This document shows, piece by piece, positions 7,990 to 16,598 of a stretch of DNA of 64,000 nt; positions within the stretch are counted from its first letter, which is position 1, and each line of letters starts with the position of its first letter. Under the pieces are notes generated by a model. That model made no database searches, had not been told where the DNA came from, and worked only from the letters and a program-made list of their open reading frames with translations. This DNA is from Marinomonas shanghaiensis (GTDB lineage: Bacteria; Pseudomonadota; Gammaproteobacteria; Pseudomonadales; Marinomonadaceae). The position numbers and the translations under genes were made by a program. The stretch covers positions 55,514 to 119,513 of the forward strand of contig NZ_QGOK01000018.1 in the NCBI RefSeq assembly GCF_003259175.1. The letters are read 5' to 3'.

Positions 7990-10309
7990 AAAAACCGATT
8001 TTTACACGCCATACAAAGGACCGGCTGGGGGCTGGGGCGCATTACAAAGCACCACAAAACACTGGCTAAAAAGTGAGAATGCGGTTCGCAACATTCACAC
8101 TTTACTAAAAACCAACCAACCCCATGGCTTTGATTGCCCAGGCTGCGCTTGGGGCGAAAAACACGACCCAGCGAAAATCCGTTTTTGTGAAAATGGTGCC
8201 AAAGCGGTTAACTGGGAAGCCACCTCTCGCAAAGTCGATGCCGCCTTCATGGCTGAACACAGCGTTAGCTGGTTAAATACTCAAAGTGACTACTTTCTTG
8301 AGTATCAAGGTCGCCTAACGGAGCCAATGCGCTATAACCGAGAAACGGACCACTATGAAGCCATCTCTTGGGAAGACGCTTATCAGCAAATCGGCAACAC
8401 GCTAAAAAGCCAATCGAATCCGAACAATGTGGCGTTTTATACTTCTGGCCGAGCCAGTAATGAAGCCGCTTTTTTGTATCAGTTGTTTGCTCGCGCCTAT
8501 GGCACCAATAACTTTCCTGACTGTTCTAACATGTGCCACGAGGCCAGTGGTTATGCCCTCACCAGCAGCATTGGAATAGGCAAAGGCACAGTAGAAATTG
8601 ACGACTTCGAACACGCAGATGCCGTATTCGTCTTTGGTCAAAATCCGGGCACGAATCATCCTCGTATGCTGGAAACCCTCAAAGAAGTGGTGCAACGCGG
8701 TGCTCAGCTTTTAAGCTTCAATACACTGCACGAGCGTGGTTTAGAACGTTTTCAAAACCCGCAAAACCCAATAGAAATGCTCACCAATGGTTCAAAACCA
8801 ACGAATACGGGCTACTTCTGTCCTAAAATCGGCGGTGATATGGCCGTGGTTCGTGGCATGGTCAAAGTGCTTATTGACCTAGAAGCAGACGCTCAACAAC
8901 AAGGCAAAGCCGTTTTTGATCATGACTTCATCCAAGAACACACTCAGGGTTTAGACGCCTACCTTGAGCAAGTCAAACAAACCAGTTGGCAAGACATCCT
9001 CAATCAATCCGGCCTAAGCAAAGAAGACATTACCCATGCGGCGAACGTCTATGCCAAAGCAGAAAGCGTTATTTTAACCTGGGCAATGGGCATTACTCAG
9101 CATCACCATTCGGTAGCGACCATTCATGAAATGGTCAACTTAATGGCATTACGTGGTAATTTAGGTCGACCTGGCGCAGGTGTTTGCCCAGTTCGCGGTC
9201 ACAGCAATGTTCAAGGTGACAGAACCATGGGGATTAACGAACGCCCTTCTCAAGCGTTTCTTAATGCCCTGGAAAAACGCTTTGATTTTACACCACCGCA
9301 AGAACACGGTTTGGCCGTCGTAGACACCATTCGCGCCATGCGTGATGGTAAAGTCGGCGTTTTTATCGCTCTTGGCGGTAACTTCGCTGCAGCCACACCC
9401 GATACCCAAGCCACTGAACATGCCTTAAAGCAATGTCAGCTCACCGTACAAATCAGTACCAAACTCAACCGCTCTCACCTAATTACGGGCACTGAAGCCA
9501 TTATACTGCCTTGTTTGGGACGAACAGACATAGACTATCAAGCGAAAGGCCAGCAAAAAGTCACCGTGGAAGACTCTTTCAGTATGATTCATGCTTCTGG
9601 CGGCGTATTAGAGCCATTGAGCAAAGAACAAAAATCTGAGCCCGCCATTGTCGCAGGCATCGCGGCCGCCACGCTGGGCAATTTCCCGATTGATTGGCAT
9701 GAAGTGGTCAGTGACTATGATCTTATTCGTGAACACATTGCCGCTGTTGTGCCTGGATTCCATGACTTTAACCAACGCATTTTACAAGATGGTGGATTTT
9801 ATCTAGGTAACAGCGCACGGGAAAGAAACTGGAAAACACCAGCAGGGAAAGCCATTTGTCATACTCATGTATTGCCTGAATCGATTCTACCCAAACGCGC
9901 GCAAGATTTGTTGTCAGACAAAACACTCATCATGCAAACGCTTCGCTCTCATGACCAATATAACACCACCATCTATGGCATGAACGATCGATACCGTGGC
10001 ATAAAAGGCGAGCGTAAAGTGGTGTTTATTAACCCAGCAGACATACAGCGCCTAGGTTTTGAAGAAGGCCAAAGCGTAACGCTTCGTTCATTATGGGACG
10101 ACGGTGTGGTCCGTAAAGTAAGTGGATTCAAACTGGTTCCTTACAGTATTCCGGCGGGTAATATTGCCGCTTACTACCCAGAAACCAACCCATTAGTACC
10201 GCTAGACAGTCATGGCGAGTTCAGTAATACCCCAACCTCAAAAAGCATTGCGATAGAACTAGAAGCCTATCAAGAGGAAAACAACGGTATTGCGGTGGCT
10301 GCACTTTAA
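7982..10309 (+). CDS. FdhF/YdeP-family molybdopterin oxidoreductase
   Basis: A 775-residue protein without signal peptide. The N-terminal CPGCAWGE (C52, C55) and FCENG (C69) are the hallmark of the YdeP branch of the bis-MGD formate-dehydrogenase superfamily. DCSNMCHEASGYAL (C185, H186) aligns with the Sec/Cys-His active site of FdhF, so cysteine is the likely molybdenum ligand. A molydopterin-dinucleotide-binding domain fills roughly the last 120 residues. The true substrate of YdeP-family enzymes is unclear; E. coli YdeP is linked to acid resistance. Coupling to fdhD supports a sulfurated cofactor. No Fe-S or cytochrome partner subunit is adjacent. Confidence 0.9.
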   Translation: MSKKTDFYTPYKGPAGGWGALQSTTKHWLKSENAVRNIHTLLKTNQPHGFDCPGCAWGEKHDPAKIRFCENGAKAVNWEATSRKVDAAFMAEHSVSWLNTQSDYFLEYQGRLTEPMRYNRETDHYEAISWEDAYQQIGNTLKSQSNPNNVAFYTSGRASNEAAFLYQLFARAYGTNNFPDCSNMCHEASGYALTSSIGIGKGTVEIDDFEHADAVFVFGQNPGTNHPRMLETLKEVVQRGAQLLSFNTLHERGLERFQNPQNPIEMLTNGSKPTNTGYFCPKIGGDMAVVRGMVKVLIDLEADAQQQGKAVFDHDFIQEHTQGLDAYLEQVKQTSWQDILNQSGLSKEDITHAANVYAKAESVILTWAMGITQHHHSVATIHEMVNLMALRGNLGRPGAGVCPVRGHSNVQGDRTMGINERPSQAFLNALEKRFDFTPPQEHGLAVVDTIRAMRDGKVGVFIALGGNFAAATPDTQATEHALKQCQLTVQISTKLNRSHLITGTEAIILPCLGRTDIDYQAKGQQKVTVEDSFSMIHASGGVLEPLSKEQKSEPAIVAGIAAATLGNFPIDWHEVVSDYDLIREHIAAVVPGFHDFNQRILQDGGFYLGNSARERNWKTPAGKAICHTHVLPESILPKRAQDLLSDKTLIMQTLRSHDQYNTTIYGMNDRYRGIKGERKVVFINPADIQRLGFEEGQSVTLRSLWDDGVVRKVSGFKLVPYSIPAGNIAAYYPETNPLVPLDSHGEFSNTPTSKSIAIELEAYQEENNGIAVAAL

Positions 10310-10384
10310 GTAAGACTAACCTGTTTATACGTCACTTCCTCGGAAGAGGGAGTGTCGTTAAAGGTAATCACCTGTACCTGATAA

Positions 10385-10495
10385 CACCAAACCAAAAACC
10401 TTGACGGCCTGAAGGTCGGGCCGACCGACAAGATCGACGGCATTCGTTTGGCAACAGCCTCCTTTGAGGGGAATAACAAGTCATTTACACGGTAA
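10385..10495 (+). pseudogene. Possible decayed coding remnant
   Basis: Between the oxidoreductase and trkH, one frame reads open without a start codon and has protein-like composition (for example NLDGLKVGPTDKIDGIRLA). It stops at 10493-10495, while an overlapping frame continues from about 10489 with TVSGREFTLKDANKTRV. One frameshift would join the two segments, as expected of a decaying gene end. I do not recognise the family, and chance cannot be excluded. Confidence 0.25.
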
Positions 10496-10537
10496 GCGGC
10501 AGAGAATTTACCCTAAAAGATGCAAATAAAACTCGGG

Positions 10538-11992
10538 TCAATGACGCCACAACACCGGAAAGAAAAGCACCAGTACCGTAAAGTATTCTAAACGTCCTAA
10601 AATCATCGCAAAACTCATTAACCAGGTTCCTGTGTCACTAAGTGGAGCAAAGTTGCTGCCAAGCTCAGCAAAACCTGGACCTAATACATTTAAACAAGCC
10701 GCGGTTGCACTCAACGATGCCATAAAACTCATCCCAGTAGCCATCAATAAAAGCGTAAACACGACCGTTACTATGGCTGCCAAACACATAAAACCCATTA
10801 CGGAATGGCGGACATCAGTACTGATCGTTCGTCCCTGAAACTTCATGGCAAACACCCCATTCGGATGCACTAAGCGCTTTAATTCCAACGAAATAGATTT
10901 CAAAGAAATAATATTACGAATAACCTTGTTGCCACCCGCCGTTGACCCAGCACACCCGCCGATGTAACCGACAAAAATCAATACGATTGATGTGACAGCA
11001 GGCCAAGCACCGAAGTCCGTTGCGGCGTACCCTGTGCTCGTGATGAAAGAGATCACATGAAAAAAGGCTTGTGTGACAGACACCCAGAAACCGTCTTCCG
11101 AACCCGTCTGAAAAAGAAACAAAGCCAACAGCAAGGCCACCACCCCGATAATCCATAAAAAGCCATGGGTTTCTTCGTCCTGCCAATAAAGCTTAATACT
11201 GCGTGCAATATACACCCGATAATGCAACGCAAAGTTAACGGCTCCGAGCACCATAAAGAGGTTACAGATCCACAAAATAAGCGAGCTGTTAAAATATCCC
11301 ATACTCGCATCATGAGTCGAAAAACCACCAGTGGACACCGTGGTAAAACTGTGGCCGATCGCGTCAAACGCGGACATGCCAGCAACGTAATAACTTAAAG
11401 CGCACAAAACCGTAATGGCCAAATACACCATCCATAGGTAGTGCGTTGTACTCGATACTCGTGGGGAAAGTTTGTCGTCTTTGATCGGCCCAGGGGTTTC
11501 GGCTTTTAATAAGCGCATACCGCCTATGTTCAACATAGGCAATATCGCCACCACAAAGATCACCACACCAAGCCCACCCATCCATTGTAGAAACTGGCGA
11601 TACATTAAAAAAGTGGGCGGCATATTATCTAATCCAGACAACACAGTGGCCCCCGTGGTCGTCAGTGCACTGATGGATTCGAATACCCCATCGGTAAAAG
11701 AAATATGCGTTATGGCAATAATAGGAATGGCGCCGAGGACACCGACCGCAAGCCAAGTCAAACTCGCGAATAGCATGGCTTCACGAATATTTACCGAAGG
11801 CAGAGGGATATTTTTAAATCCAACCAGCAACACTAAAGAGATCACAAAAGTAATTAATGCAGGCTCTACAAAGGCACGCCCAACGTTATCTTTAAAAAAC
11901 ATAAAGGACAACTCGCCAAAAACAAATTGCACCACACTCATCCAGATACAAGGCATGGTTAGCAAACGCATAATCAACAATGGACGAATCAT
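10538..11992 (-). CDS. trkH: Trk system potassium uptake protein TrkH
   Basis: A 484-residue polytopic inner-membrane protein, the potassium-translocating subunit of the Trk system, which works with cytoplasmic TrkA (not in this window). The four pore-loop repeats with their filter glycines are visible: TTTGATVLSG, TTVSTGGFSTHD, TSTGYAATDFG and NVLGPGFAELG. Length matches E. coli TrkH (483). The ATG at 11992 is preferred over a TTG nine bases upstream. AGGAG lies about twelve bases before this ATG and is partly buried in a perfect hairpin, described separately. Confidence 0.94.
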   Translation of the reverse strand: MIRPLLIMRLLTMPCIWMSVVQFVFGELSFMFFKDNVGRAFVEPALITFVISLVLLVGFKNIPLPSVNIREAMLFASLTWLAVGVLGAIPIIAITHISFTDGVFESISALTTTGATVLSGLDNMPPTFLMYRQFLQWMGGLGVVIFVVAILPMLNIGGMRLLKAETPGPIKDDKLSPRVSSTTHYLWMVYLAITVLCALSYYVAGMSAFDAIGHSFTTVSTGGFSTHDASMGYFNSSLILWICNLFMVLGAVNFALHYRVYIARSIKLYWQDEETHGFLWIIGVVALLLALFLFQTGSEDGFWVSVTQAFFHVISFITSTGYAATDFGAWPAVTSIVLIFVGYIGGCAGSTAGGNKVIRNIISLKSISLELKRLVHPNGVFAMKFQGRTISTDVRHSVMGFMCLAAIVTVVFTLLLMATGMSFMASLSATAACLNVLGPGFAELGSNFAPLSDTGTWLMSFAMILGRLEYFTVLVLFFPVLWRH

Positions 11993-12009
11993 GAGTCGCA
12001 ACGACTCCT
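11993..12009 (-). promoter_or_regulatory. Hairpin covering the trkH ribosome binding site
   Basis: On the trkH mRNA strand, AGGAG (12005-12009) overlaps the 5' arm of a perfect 6-bp inverted repeat, GAGTCG-TTG-CGACTC (12007 down to 11993), which ends directly at the ATG. The stem could either mask the Shine-Dalgarno sequence or bring a distant one to the correct spacing. A translational control role is inference. Confidence 0.4.
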
Positions 12010-12243
12010 ATAAACAATCTGCACGGTATAAAAATATCTTTGATGGAAGAATGATTTCAACAAAACAATAGGGTCAAACCATAGGATGAATCCCGATGCA
12101 CACTATAAGTCAACAACGCCCAATTCAAAAACGTTTCGTCGCATAAATAAACTTTTAAAACTAACTGAGTAAATAGTGTGGACGAATTATGAAAGCTGTG
12201 CTTTTATTAAACAAAATAACAAGATTCAGAAAAGGAACACACA

Positions 12244-12366
12244 ATGGAAAACATACTACTCGTTGACTTTTTTCACCTTACTGCCCTCGCCATTACTGTA
12301 TGCTGTTTCTTGGTGATTAGTGGCAAACGTGTCATTGAACTGAGTTCGCAGAAAGCGTCAAAATAA
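12244..12366 (+). CDS. Small membrane peptide, 40 residues
   Basis: An ATG at 12244 is preceded by AAAAGGAA at a good distance and opens a 40-codon frame ending in TAA. The translation begins MENILLVDFFHLTALAI and continues TVCCFLVISGKRVIEL, a single hydrophobic helix followed by a basic, polar tail, which suggests a one-span inner-membrane peptide. It is divergent from trkH. No family is recognised. Similar tiny membrane proteins often modulate transporters, but a link to TrkH is only positional. The stop codon lies beside the etf operon terminator. Confidence 0.55.
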   Translation: MENILLVDFFHLTALAITVCCFLVISGKRVIELSSQKASK

Positions 12367-12370
12367 AAAA

Positions 12371-12390
12371 AACCGAGCCAAGGCTCGGTT
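12371..12390 (-). terminator. Intrinsic terminator of the etf/catabolic operon
   Basis: A 9-bp perfect stem, AACCGAGCC (12371-12379) and GGCTCGGTT (12382-12390), with a two-base loop on paper. On the minus strand it is followed by a T-run (A-run 12363-12370 on the plus strand), so it ends the leftward operon whose last gene is etfA. Confidence 0.85.
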
Positions 12391-12457
12391 AACGTCACCA
12401 AATTCATGTTTGACGGCCCAACACTCAGGCCGTCGTGCCCATATTGACGCTAGGCGA

Positions 12458-13390
12458 TCAGAGTTTGCTCGTCATTTCTGGTAATACTGTAAACAAGTCC
12501 CCTACCAAACCATAGTCAGCCACTTGAAAGATAGGCGCATCTTCGTCTTTGTTAACTGCAACAATCACTTTCGAATCTTTCATTCCTGCCAAATGCTGAA
12601 TAGCGCCAGAAATTCCAAACGCCATATACAAATCGGGGGCGACAATTTTACCGGTCTGCCCAACTTGCAAATCATTCGACACAAAACCCGCATCCACTGC
12701 AGCACGAGACGCACCAACGGCCGCCCCTAACCTATCGGCTAAGGCTTCCACTAAAGCAAAACTTTCTCCGCTGCCCACGCCACGCCCGCCAGACACAATA
12801 CGGCTAGCGCCCGCAAGGTCGGGTCGCACCGATTCAGTAATGTCGTCTGATTGCCAATGAGATACGGTGTTATCCGCCACATAATCAACCCTCTCAATCA
12901 CACAAGCTTGATCATTTTGTTGACTGGCTTTATCAAAAGAAGACGCACGTACCGTAATGACTTTTTTATCGTCCAATACCGTCACCGTGGCAATGGCATT
13001 ACCAGCGTAAATCGGACGTTTAAATTGATCGGCGCTGAGTACTGCGCAAATATCGGAGACCTGACCCACATCCAACAAAGCCGCTACTCTGGGCATAAAA
13101 TCTTTCGAGTCAGAGTTAGACGGAGCGATAATGTGTGAATAATGCTCGCTCAGCTGAACAATGAGATCCCCCATTGATTCGGCCAAAGTATGTTCGTAAC
13201 AATCTGCGTCCGCGCAGACAACCTTACTGACACCAGATAAACCTGCCGCCGCGTCAGCAACCGAAGCGATATTTTTACCAGCAACCAAGACGTGCACGTC
13301 ATGACCAATCTGATGAGCTGCCATCAACGCGGACAAGGTTGAAGGCGCCAAAGCGATTACATTATGTTCTGCCACTAATAAAGTTGTCAT
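12458..13390 (-). CDS. etfA: Electron transfer flavoprotein, alpha subunit
   Basis: A 310-residue cytoplasmic protein, the FAD-carrying subunit of ETF. The C-terminal FAD domain shows SGGRGVGSGESFALVE around residue 200, then GASRAAVDAGFV, GQTGKIVAPDLYMAFGISGA and a closing NKDEDAPIFQVADYGLVGD. ETF accepts electrons from acyl-CoA dehydrogenases and passes them to ETF-ubiquinone oxidoreductase. Its start overlaps the etfB stop by one base (TAATG), giving tight coupling. As the last gene of the leftward catabolic operon it probably serves the acyl-CoA dehydrogenase encoded upstream. Confidence 0.95.
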   Translation of the reverse strand: MTTLLVAEHNVIALAPSTLSALMAAHQIGHDVHVLVAGKNIASVADAAAGLSGVSKVVCADADCYEHTLAESMGDLIVQLSEHYSHIIAPSNSDSKDFMPRVAALLDVGQVSDICAVLSADQFKRPIYAGNAIATVTVLDDKKVITVRASSFDKASQQNDQACVIERVDYVADNTVSHWQSDDITESVRPDLAGASRIVSGGRGVGSGESFALVEALADRLGAAVGASRAAVDAGFVSNDLQVGQTGKIVAPDLYMAFGISGAIQHLAGMKDSKVIVAVNKDEDAPIFQVADYGLVGDLFTVLPEMTSKL

Positions 13391-14139
13391 TAGATCACCT
13401 TCGCTTCGTCTTTCAATTTACGGATCAACTCGTCCACTGACGACACTTTCACACCTGCCGTTCGGGTGGCAGGCGCTTCCACTTTGTCCAAACGGTGATG
13501 CGTTTTTAGAGTCACACCTAAGTCTGCTAACGACAAAGTTTCTAAAGGCTTGCGTTTGGCTTTCATGATATCTGGCAATTTGGCATAACGGGGTTCATTA
13601 AGGCGCAAATCCGTCGTCACAATCGACGGCAGTGTCAGTGCAATTGTGCGTAAACCGCCATCAATTTCACGAGTGACCAGCGCCTTGTCACCGTCAACAA
13701 CTAGCTTAGAGGCAAAGGTTCCTTGTGGGCGTTTGGTCAACGCCGCCAACATTTGTCCCATTTGATTGTTATCAGAATCAATAGACTGTTTTCCCAGAAT
13801 CACCAACTCTGGCTGTTCTTTTTGGATCACAGCGGCAAAGGCTTTAGCCACATTTAAAGGGGCCATTTCACCTTCGACCTCAACAAGAATGCCACGGTCC
13901 GCACCTAATGCCATGGCATTACGAAGTTGCTCTTGGCTTTGTGTTGAACCCACACTCATGACAATCACTTCCGATGCAAGGCCCGCTTCTTTGAGACGCA
14001 CAGCCTCTTCAACCGCAATTTCACAAAATGGATTCATCGACATTTTGACATTGGTTAAATCCACATTGCTTTGATCAGCTTTCACGCGCACCTTGACGTT
14101 GTAATCAATCACGCGCTTAACGCCCACTAGTATTTTCAT
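13390..14139 (-). CDS. etfB: Electron transfer flavoprotein, beta subunit
   Basis: A 249-residue cytoplasmic protein of normal family length. It begins [19 protein letters not shown] and carries the AMP-binding ETF beta pattern with [16 protein letters not shown] and [17 protein letters not shown]. It forms the ETF heterodimer with the overlapping etfA product. Placement in the same operon as an acyl-CoA dehydrogenase makes a dedicated electron outlet likely. Confidence 0.95.
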   Translation of the reverse strand: MKILVGVKRVIDYNVKVRVKADQSNVDLTNVKMSMNPFCEIAVEEAVRLKEAGLASEVIVMSVGSTQSQEQLRNAMALGADRGILVEVEGEMAPLNVAKAFAAVIQKEQPELVILGKQSIDSDNNQMGQMLAALTKRPQGTFASKLVVDGDKALVTREIDGGLRTIALTLPSIVTTDLRLNEPRYAKLPDIMKAKRKPLETLSLADLGVTLKTHHRLDKVEAPATRTAGVKVSSVDELIRKLKDEAKVI

Positions 14140-14174
14140 CTTTTTCTTGCCTTATCCATACTGCCTAACCATGT

Positions 14175-14585
14175 TTAACTCAGCATTCGCGCTTTCACCG
14201 CTTCGGGAATGGCTTTGGCTTTTAATACTCCCGATGCATCGTGACACGCCCACACCCGTTTTTCGAGGCACTCAACCGCCAGATCTTCACCATTAAATAG
14301 CTGGTGACGAATGCCAAAACTGGCACGGCCGACCTGAGTAAACTCACTTTTAATCGTGACCTGATCACCGTATTTAGACGGTTTAAAAAATTGTGATCGA
14401 GTATCCACCATAGGAAAACCTACGTCTTTTAACTCATCCCGAATATAGCGCAAGGTATAACCCATCGCCTCAAATAACGCCCCTGTTGAGGCATCAAAAA
14501 AAGCAAAGTACCTTGGATAAAACACAATATCGGCGGGGTCACAATCGCCCCACTCAATGTGCAATTGGCGCTCATTTTTAAACAT
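14175..14585 (-). CDS. 4HBT-family acyl-CoA thioesterase
   Basis: A 136-residue hot-dog-fold protein. The N-terminal signature WGDCDPADIVFYPRYFAFFD matches 4-hydroxybenzoyl-CoA thioesterases, with the catalytic aspartate in DPADIV. It would hydrolyse an acyl- or aroyl-CoA to the free acid and CoA. It lies 11 bp downstream of the CoA ligase gene and upstream of etfB. In this operon it may release the end product or relieve trapped CoA, as HcaG-like thioesterases are thought to do in hydroxycinnamate pathways; that parallel is inference. Confidence 0.85.
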   Translation of the reverse strand: MFKNERQLHIEWGDCDPADIVFYPRYFAFFDASTGALFEAMGYTLRYIRDELKDVGFPMVDTRSQFFKPSKYGDQVTIKSEFTQVGRASFGIRHQLFNGEDLAVECLEKRVWACHDASGVLKAKAIPEAVKARMLS

Positions 14586-14596
14586 GACGTGCTCCT

Positions 14597-16462
14597 TTAT
14601 AAACTGATAACCAAATCCGATAGAGGCTCTTGATATAAAAGCGCAATTTGATCTTCTCGATGCGCTTGCACCGCACGCTGATTCAGCGAGCCTTTATCCG
14701 TTATTTCATGGGCATCAATACTGGGTGGTATAGCTTGAAGCAAGATGCGCTCAACCACGGTAGAACTGCCTGTACTCTGCTTTGCAAACTCAGCTAATTT
14801 CTGTTTAAAGGCATCGCGTACCGCACTATGGGCAATGATCTCTTCATGGGTTTCCACCAGATCATGTGGCAGGATCGCCTGACAATGCGCCCAATCTGGG
14901 AAAATTAACGCCGTGATGTAACCACGATTGGTGCCGCACAACACAACGTCTTGCACAAACGGCGCAAAGGCACTGATAAATTTTGCCCGTAAGGTGCCCG
15001 CACTGACCCAAGTGCCACTGTCGAGTTTAAAATCTTCGGACACTCGACCATCAAAACGAAAACCACGCTGTGGTGCATTTTCATCCAAATAAGCAATAGC
15101 ATCACCTAGGCAATAATAGCCTTCTTCATCAAAGGCTTTTGCCGTCATCTCAGGCTGACGCCAGTAACCCGGCATCACCGTTTCGGCTTTCACACGCGCT
15201 TCTAACTTGCCTTCATTAGGCACTAATTTTATAGAGACGCCTGGTGCTGGCACACCAATCACACCCGATGTTGACTCTTCAACCGATGCAAAGGTCGCTG
15301 ATGGCGCGGTTTCCGTACAACCTAATCCGGTTACCATGGGGATTTTTTTGCCAGTGTATTGAATGGCTAACGCATCCAAATCGTCCCAAATATGCTGCGC
15401 CAAACCCGCTGCGGCAAAAAAGGTGAACTGCAAACGAGCAAAAAACTTCTCAGCAAGTTCACTGTCCGCTTTTAAATTTTTCACTAACAACTCAAAACCT
15501 TTTGGCACGTTGAAATACACAGTAGGCGACACTTCAGCCAAATTGCGTAGAGTCTTGGCAAAGAGTTTTTCGGTTGGCTTACCATCATCCAAGTACAGAC
15601 TGCCGCCATTGTACAAGGCAATACCGATATTATGGTTACCACCAAAGGTATGGTTCCAAGGCAACCAATCCACCATAATAGGTGGCTGATCCTTCAAAAA
15701 CTGCATGACCTGATGAATCATCACTTGGTTAGCACAAATCATACGCTGGGTATTGATCACGCCTTTTGGCATGCCTGTCGTACCAGACGTAAACAAAATC
15801 TTCGCAATGGTATCGCCGTTTACCTTAGCGTTCTCAACATCGACAGCGGCGGATTCTGGATAATCCCAAGCAGACTGAAAGGAAATAACAGGATTCGTAA
15901 TCTGTGTAGCGCCGCCGTTGGCAAGCCCATTGCCTTTCAATACCATCACGGGAATGTGATCATCATGACACACGGCCTGAATGGCTTTTTCATAAGGTGC
16001 CAATTCATCAACCACTATCATACCAGGAGTCAAAATATCAAAAATCCCCTGCAACTTGGTATAATCTGTCGCAATAAGCGAATAAGCAGGAGACAGCGGC
16101 GAATGCGCAATACCAACATACATGCCGGCTAACGCCAGCATTAAATGCTCTAAGCTATTACCACACAAAAACACGATAGGACGCTCAACAGAAACAGGCT
16201 GAGTCAATATCCAAGCGGCGATCTTACGCACTCGGCTGACCGCTTGCGCATAGGTGACTTTCTGCCATTCACCTTGTGCGTCACGTTCAGCGACAAACAA
16301 TTGATCAGGTGTCTTGTCGGCCCAATATTCAAGCTGGTCCGTCCAGCAGCGTGCATAGTCGTCTAACGCCTTTTGGCTGTTAATGATTTGCACACCATCT
16401 TCTCGTTTTTCAACGCTAATTGGATGGGCAACGACCTTAATAGGATGAAATTCACCGTTCAT
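14597..16462 (-). CDS. Feruloyl-CoA-synthetase-like AMP-forming acyl-CoA ligase
   Basis: A 621-residue member of the ANL adenylating enzymes. The phosphate loop is LFTSGTTGMPKG at residues 223-234, the A5-type motif is TGLGCTETAPS, and the hinge region RFDGRVSEDFKLDSGTWVS is characteristic of the feruloyl-CoA synthetase (Fcs) branch, whose usual length is also about 620. Such enzymes activate a carboxylate to its CoA thioester with ATP. The operon has no recognisable feruloyl-CoA hydratase/lyase or vanillin dehydrogenase. The substrate may therefore be a related acid degraded by full beta-oxidation rather than ferulate itself. Confidence 0.85.
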   Translation of the reverse strand: MNGEFHPIKVVAHPISVEKREDGVQIINSQKALDDYARCWTDQLEYWADKTPDQLFVAERDAQGEWQKVTYAQAVSRVRKIAAWILTQPVSVERPIVFLCGNSLEHLMLALAGMYVGIAHSPLSPAYSLIATDYTKLQGIFDILTPGMIVVDELAPYEKAIQAVCHDDHIPVMVLKGNGLANGGATQITNPVISFQSAWDYPESAAVDVENAKVNGDTIAKILFTSGTTGMPKGVINTQRMICANQVMIHQVMQFLKDQPPIMVDWLPWNHTFGGNHNIGIALYNGGSLYLDDGKPTEKLFAKTLRNLAEVSPTVYFNVPKGFELLVKNLKADSELAEKFFARLQFTFFAAAGLAQHIWDDLDALAIQYTGKKIPMVTGLGCTETAPSATFASVEESTSGVIGVPAPGVSIKLVPNEGKLEARVKAETVMPGYWRQPEMTAKAFDEEGYYCLGDAIAYLDENAPQRGFRFDGRVSEDFKLDSGTWVSAGTLRAKFISAFAPFVQDVVLCGTNRGYITALIFPDWAHCQAILPHDLVETHEEIIAHSAVRDAFKQKLAEFAKQSTGSSTVVERILLQAIPPSIDAHEITDKGSLNQRAVQAHREDQIALLYQEPLSDLVISL

Positions 16463-16598
16463 TTTTTGCTCCCACTCTCATCTTCTGCCCTTAACAAGGC
16501 GCTTTGATTATTTTTATGGCTAGAGTTTTAGGGAAGTGGTTTATTCAACCACTGCCGAATTGTTATTGTTTTCTCGACTTTAGACCTGACGGCCCATT

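Noticed and set aside
16535..16553. Hairpin AGTGGTT-TATTC-AACCACT between the ligase and acyl-CoA dehydrogenase genes
   Set aside because: No T-run on either strand, so not a terminator; too short to claim another role.
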